From NCBI RefSeq assembly GCF_000003605.2, contig NW_003107095.1:360493-370843 (forward strand): DNA of 10,351 nt. The letters are read 5' to 3'. The DNA is from Saccoglossus kowalevskii. Taxonomy: Eukaryota; Hemichordata; Enteropneusta; Harrimaniidae. The position numbers and the translations under genes were made by a program. Positions within the stretch are counted from its first letter, which is position 1; every line of letters starts with the position of its first letter. This document shows positions 8,545 through 10,351 of the stretch, one piece after another. Under the pieces are notes generated by a model, which worked only from the letters and a program-made list of their open reading frames with translations, was not told the DNA's origin and searched no databases.

Positions 8545-8658
8545 ATGTTCATGTTGAAGCAGTGTTTACCATGGCTAATACTGGCAGCCGCCATCACTGT
8601 ACTCTATTCAGCCCCGGTGAACGTTAACGAAAATGAAGTCGACGATAAAGATTTCGAA
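8545..8658 (+). CDS. NUCB: Gene B exon 1: start codon and signal peptide
   Basis: Thirty-eight codons ending at donor GTAAGA (8659-8664). The ATG at 8545 has A at -3 and follows an in-frame TAA (8515-8517). A second in-frame ATG at 8551 has T at -3 and is a weaker start; either start leaves the signal peptide intact. The mature part begins around A-P-V-N-V-N and becomes acidic (DDKDFE). Confidence 0.85.
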
Positions 8659-9530
8659 GTAAGAAAAATATTAAATTTATTTAATTATGGCATTTCCAAA
8701 TGAATTGCTTTATCTATTTTTCACAACTGATGCAATTGTTATTTGAAACTGGCGAATTCGATCGGGAATTATGTATTCAAACTGTGACATATTTTATAAC
8801 CGAACTAAATTGCATGAGGATTTCTCTGTAACAACATATGCATTTTGGTGAAAATAACAAATGATTTATATCGTGTAATTCTGGTATCATTTTTTGTGAA
8901 AATTAAACAATGGCTGCCATGTTTTTTTTTCTATCAGCGGTATACTTAAAAGGCTAACCCGCAATATGTACAATAATAGGAACCTGTATGTAAAAATAAA
9001 ATCAGTGTATAATAATAACTATGAAACGCAAGTTAATATTGATTTATATTTAACATTTTTCCAGGATAGCTTTCTGCTATTGGACTATCGGAGTTATTTC
9101 CGACAGGTCGGAGAAATTCTTACAGACGATCCAGTTATTCTTGATGAATTGAAAAAACTTAGTGACCACGACATAGAGGTAGGATGGGTTCATCATTATC
9201 ATTATTATTGTTATATATGGTATATAAACTGTATTACTTACATACATGACAGAGAATAGTGTAGCAACAACACGAATACGCACGTTGATACGAGTACAAA
9301 CCGTCGCCTCCATATGCAATTATTTTTGCGTTATATTACATATTACAGTGTTATTAAAGAAGACAAAATATATGTTATGTTAAAGCACGATTTATTTTTA
9401 CAGAGTGGAAATGTGAGCCATGTCTTACAATTCGCCCACAAAACCATTCGTGATAAACTGGACGAATTGAAAAGCGAAGAAATTAACCGTCTCAGATCAG
9501 GAATAAGTAAAAGCTTTAAAGCAGCTCGGG
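8545..9530 (+). CDS. NUCB: Nucleobindin-family gene B, 5' part: signal peptide and nesfatin-like domain (partial, 3' end outside window)
   Basis: Spliced CDS join(8545-8658, 9065-9178, 9404-9530), 118 codons plus one base; the first two junctions are phase 0 and the last is phase 1. Residues 1 to about 23 form a signal peptide (Lys5, hydrophobic core about 8-21, likely cleavage near 22-25), followed by a short acidic spacer. Residues 39-118 align with the N-terminal domain of nucleobindins. L-D-Y-x-x-Y-F-R-Q-V-x-E-I-L corresponds to L-Y-Y-x-x-Y-L-[KR]-[QE]-V-[IV]-[DE]-V-L; then come D-I-E-S-G, a vertebrate-like V-L-x-F-x-H-K-x-[IV]-R segment and K-L-D-E-L-K-x-x-E-[IV]-x-R-L-R. In vertebrate NUCB2 this domain is released as the peptide nesfatin-1, but the Lys-Arg at its end is Lys-Ser here. 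The product should enter the secretory pathway. The EF-hands and tail would lie right of the window. The match is clear but divergent, so a fast-evolving paralog of gene A is likely. Confidence 0.88.
8659..9064 (+). other. Gene B intron 1, 406 bp
   Basis: Donor GTAAGA and a pyrimidine-rich acceptor (TTTTTCCAG, ending 9064), phase 0. AT-rich with T-runs near 8920; no other feature seen. Confidence 0.85.
9065..9178 (+). CDS. NUCB: Gene B exon 2: first part of nesfatin-like domain
   Basis: Thirty-eight codons, D-S-F-L-L-L-D-Y through D-H-D-I-E, then donor GTAGGA. The family's G-L-x-Y-x-x-Y-L motif is present in altered form. The F-R-x-K-L that follows in vertebrates is replaced by I-L-D-E-L, one of the clearest divergences from the family. 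Confidence 0.88.
9179..9403 (+). other. Gene B intron 2, 225 bp
   Basis: Donor GTAGGA (weaker than the others) and acceptor TTTATTTTTACAG ending at 9403, phase 0. It contains an impure CAT/TAT triplet stretch at about 9191-9215. Nothing else seen. Confidence 0.86.
9404..9530 (+). CDS. NUCB: Gene B exon 3: second part of nesfatin-like domain
   Basis: Forty-two codons plus one base. It starts S-G-N-V-S and contains the best-conserved block of the domain, D-K-L-D-E-L-K-x-E-E-I-x-R-L-R. Donor GTATGT at 9531-9536 leaves phase 1. Reading on without splicing gives a stop two codons later (TAA, 9536-9538), so splicing is required for a full protein. An alternative donor (GTAAAA at 9507) is weaker. 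Confidence 0.88.
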
Positions 9531-10351
9531 GTATGTAATGTTTTACGGCAGAATACACCTACGTTTTGATATATTTAGCCATTATAAATCTTGGATCAAA
9601 TTTGTGTTGAATGGTACACTGCTGCGGCCATTGTTTACGGTCGTGCATCACATTATACATAGAATATTACTGTTATTTAATTATTATATTATGGTTGAAC
9701 GATACACTGTTTTAATTTATGCAAGCCATGGTCCAATCAGGGGGGGTGGGTGTTGGGGGGGGGGGGTTCAGCAAAATTTGCCCCCGCGAAATGCAGGAAA
9801 TTTCAAAATTTTGTCAAAAATGCAAAATTTCGTGTCGCCTTCTTTGCCAATAGAGCATAATGTTTGGTTAAGTTAATTATTAATTCTTAAGTTAATTTAT
9901 GTTGGGAAAATGATGAAGATTATGATATTTAATTGCAGTTTATAAAAAGGAAAGCCATTTTACCGAAACGAAACCAATATAATAGTCAATAATGTAATAG
10001 CATCACTACCGTTATTAAATTCGCCGAGTCTGTGTGATGAAGGGCTGTTCGACAACTGATAATTTTCAAAAAATAGGTTTATCAATATTGCAGAGAAATG
10101 TAATTTGAAAACGAACTTAAAATGATAGTTCAAGGGCCATTATAATTTACCCCGGACGCATTCAGAACGCGCCGTTGCAATTTAATTTTGATTGTGTTAT
10201 TGCTGTTGTTATTGTTCATCGCTAAAACACAGAAAAGTAATACTGATATATGATAGCAGTAACTCATGTGTAAGTCAGGTATACCGCTTGATATTACACA
10301 ATACACTAAAAGATGTACCTGCCTGCGTCTCGTGTGTAAATGTCGTGAATT
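9531..10351 (+). other. Gene B intron 3, 5' part (runs off window)
   Basis: AT-rich with no family-like exon up to the window edge; the next expected coding segment (the central acidic/basic helical region of nucleobindin) was not found. It contains the G-run and AT-palindrome patch at 9740-9832 and an impure TTG/TTA triplet stretch at about 10191-10217. Confidence 0.7.
9740..9832. repeat. G-run plus A/T near-palindrome patch, possible fragment of a dispersed repeat
   Basis: Runs of 7, 3 and 12 G are followed by GCAAAATTTGC, then CCCCC, then repeated AAATTT/AAAATTTTG words (GAAATTTCAAAATTTTG and TGCAAAATTTCG). The composition is unlike the rest of the intron. G-runs can form quadruplexes, and the G12 and C5 runs could pair around the A/T near-palindrome. 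Identity as a transposon fragment is inferred only. Confidence 0.4.

Noticed and set aside
8541-8550. Palindrome GAACATGTTC overlapping the gene B start codon as a regulatory site
   Set aside because: A 10-bp palindrome is common by chance and the spacing does not fit a steroid-receptor element.
1-10351. tRNA, rRNA, CRISPR or bacterial-type systems
   Set aside because: No A/B-box pair, no spaced direct-repeat array and no operon-like genes were seen; the exon-intron structure shows animal nuclear DNA.

Overview
The window looks like AT-rich nuclear DNA from an animal, most likely an invertebrate. Coding sequence is split by introns of about 200 to 1,150 bp with GT-AG borders, there are no operons or bacterial signals, and both recognisable loci belong to the animal nucleobindin family (NUCB1/calnuc, NUCB2/nesfatin precursor). 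The phylum cannot be fixed from sequence alone; the glutamine-rich tail and the divergence from vertebrate proteins argue against a vertebrate.

Layout, left to right on the + strand. (1) 1-2890 is the 3' half of one nucleobindin gene (gene A). The window opens inside an intron, followed by three coding exons (680-829, 1031-1114, 2258-2890), all joined in phase 0. They encode the stretch before EF-hand 1, both EF-hands with the acidic linker, and a long Gln/Ala/His-rich tail ending at TAA 2888-2890. (2) 2891 to about 4181 is probable 3' UTR and flank, with a candidate ATTAAA poly(A) signal at 4176-4181. (3) About 4440-7560 is intergenic sequence less A/T-run-rich than its surroundings. It contains only short, broken reading frames on both strands, and no gene can be supported; an old, decayed element or retrocopy is possible but unproven. 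(4) 7561-8544 is the upstream flank of the next gene, with a (CA)8 microsatellite. (5) 8545-9530 holds the first three coding exons (8545-8658, 9065-9178, 9404-9530) of a second nucleobindin-family gene (gene B): a signal peptide, then the N-terminal domain that corresponds to nesfatin-1 in vertebrate NUCB2. Its third intron runs to the window end and contains a G-run/AT-palindrome patch.

The C-terminal end of one nucleobindin is therefore followed, about 5.65 kb downstream and on the same strand, by the N-terminal start of another. The simplest reading is a head-to-tail tandem pair of paralogs. The two visible protein portions do not overlap, so the window alone cannot exclude a mis-joined assembly or a permuted copy. 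From the family, the products are expected to be Ca2+-binding proteins of the secretory pathway (Golgi lumen, ER, secreted, with a cytosolic pool that binds G-alpha-i). Gene B carries the secretion signal directly; gene A's N-terminus lies outside the window.
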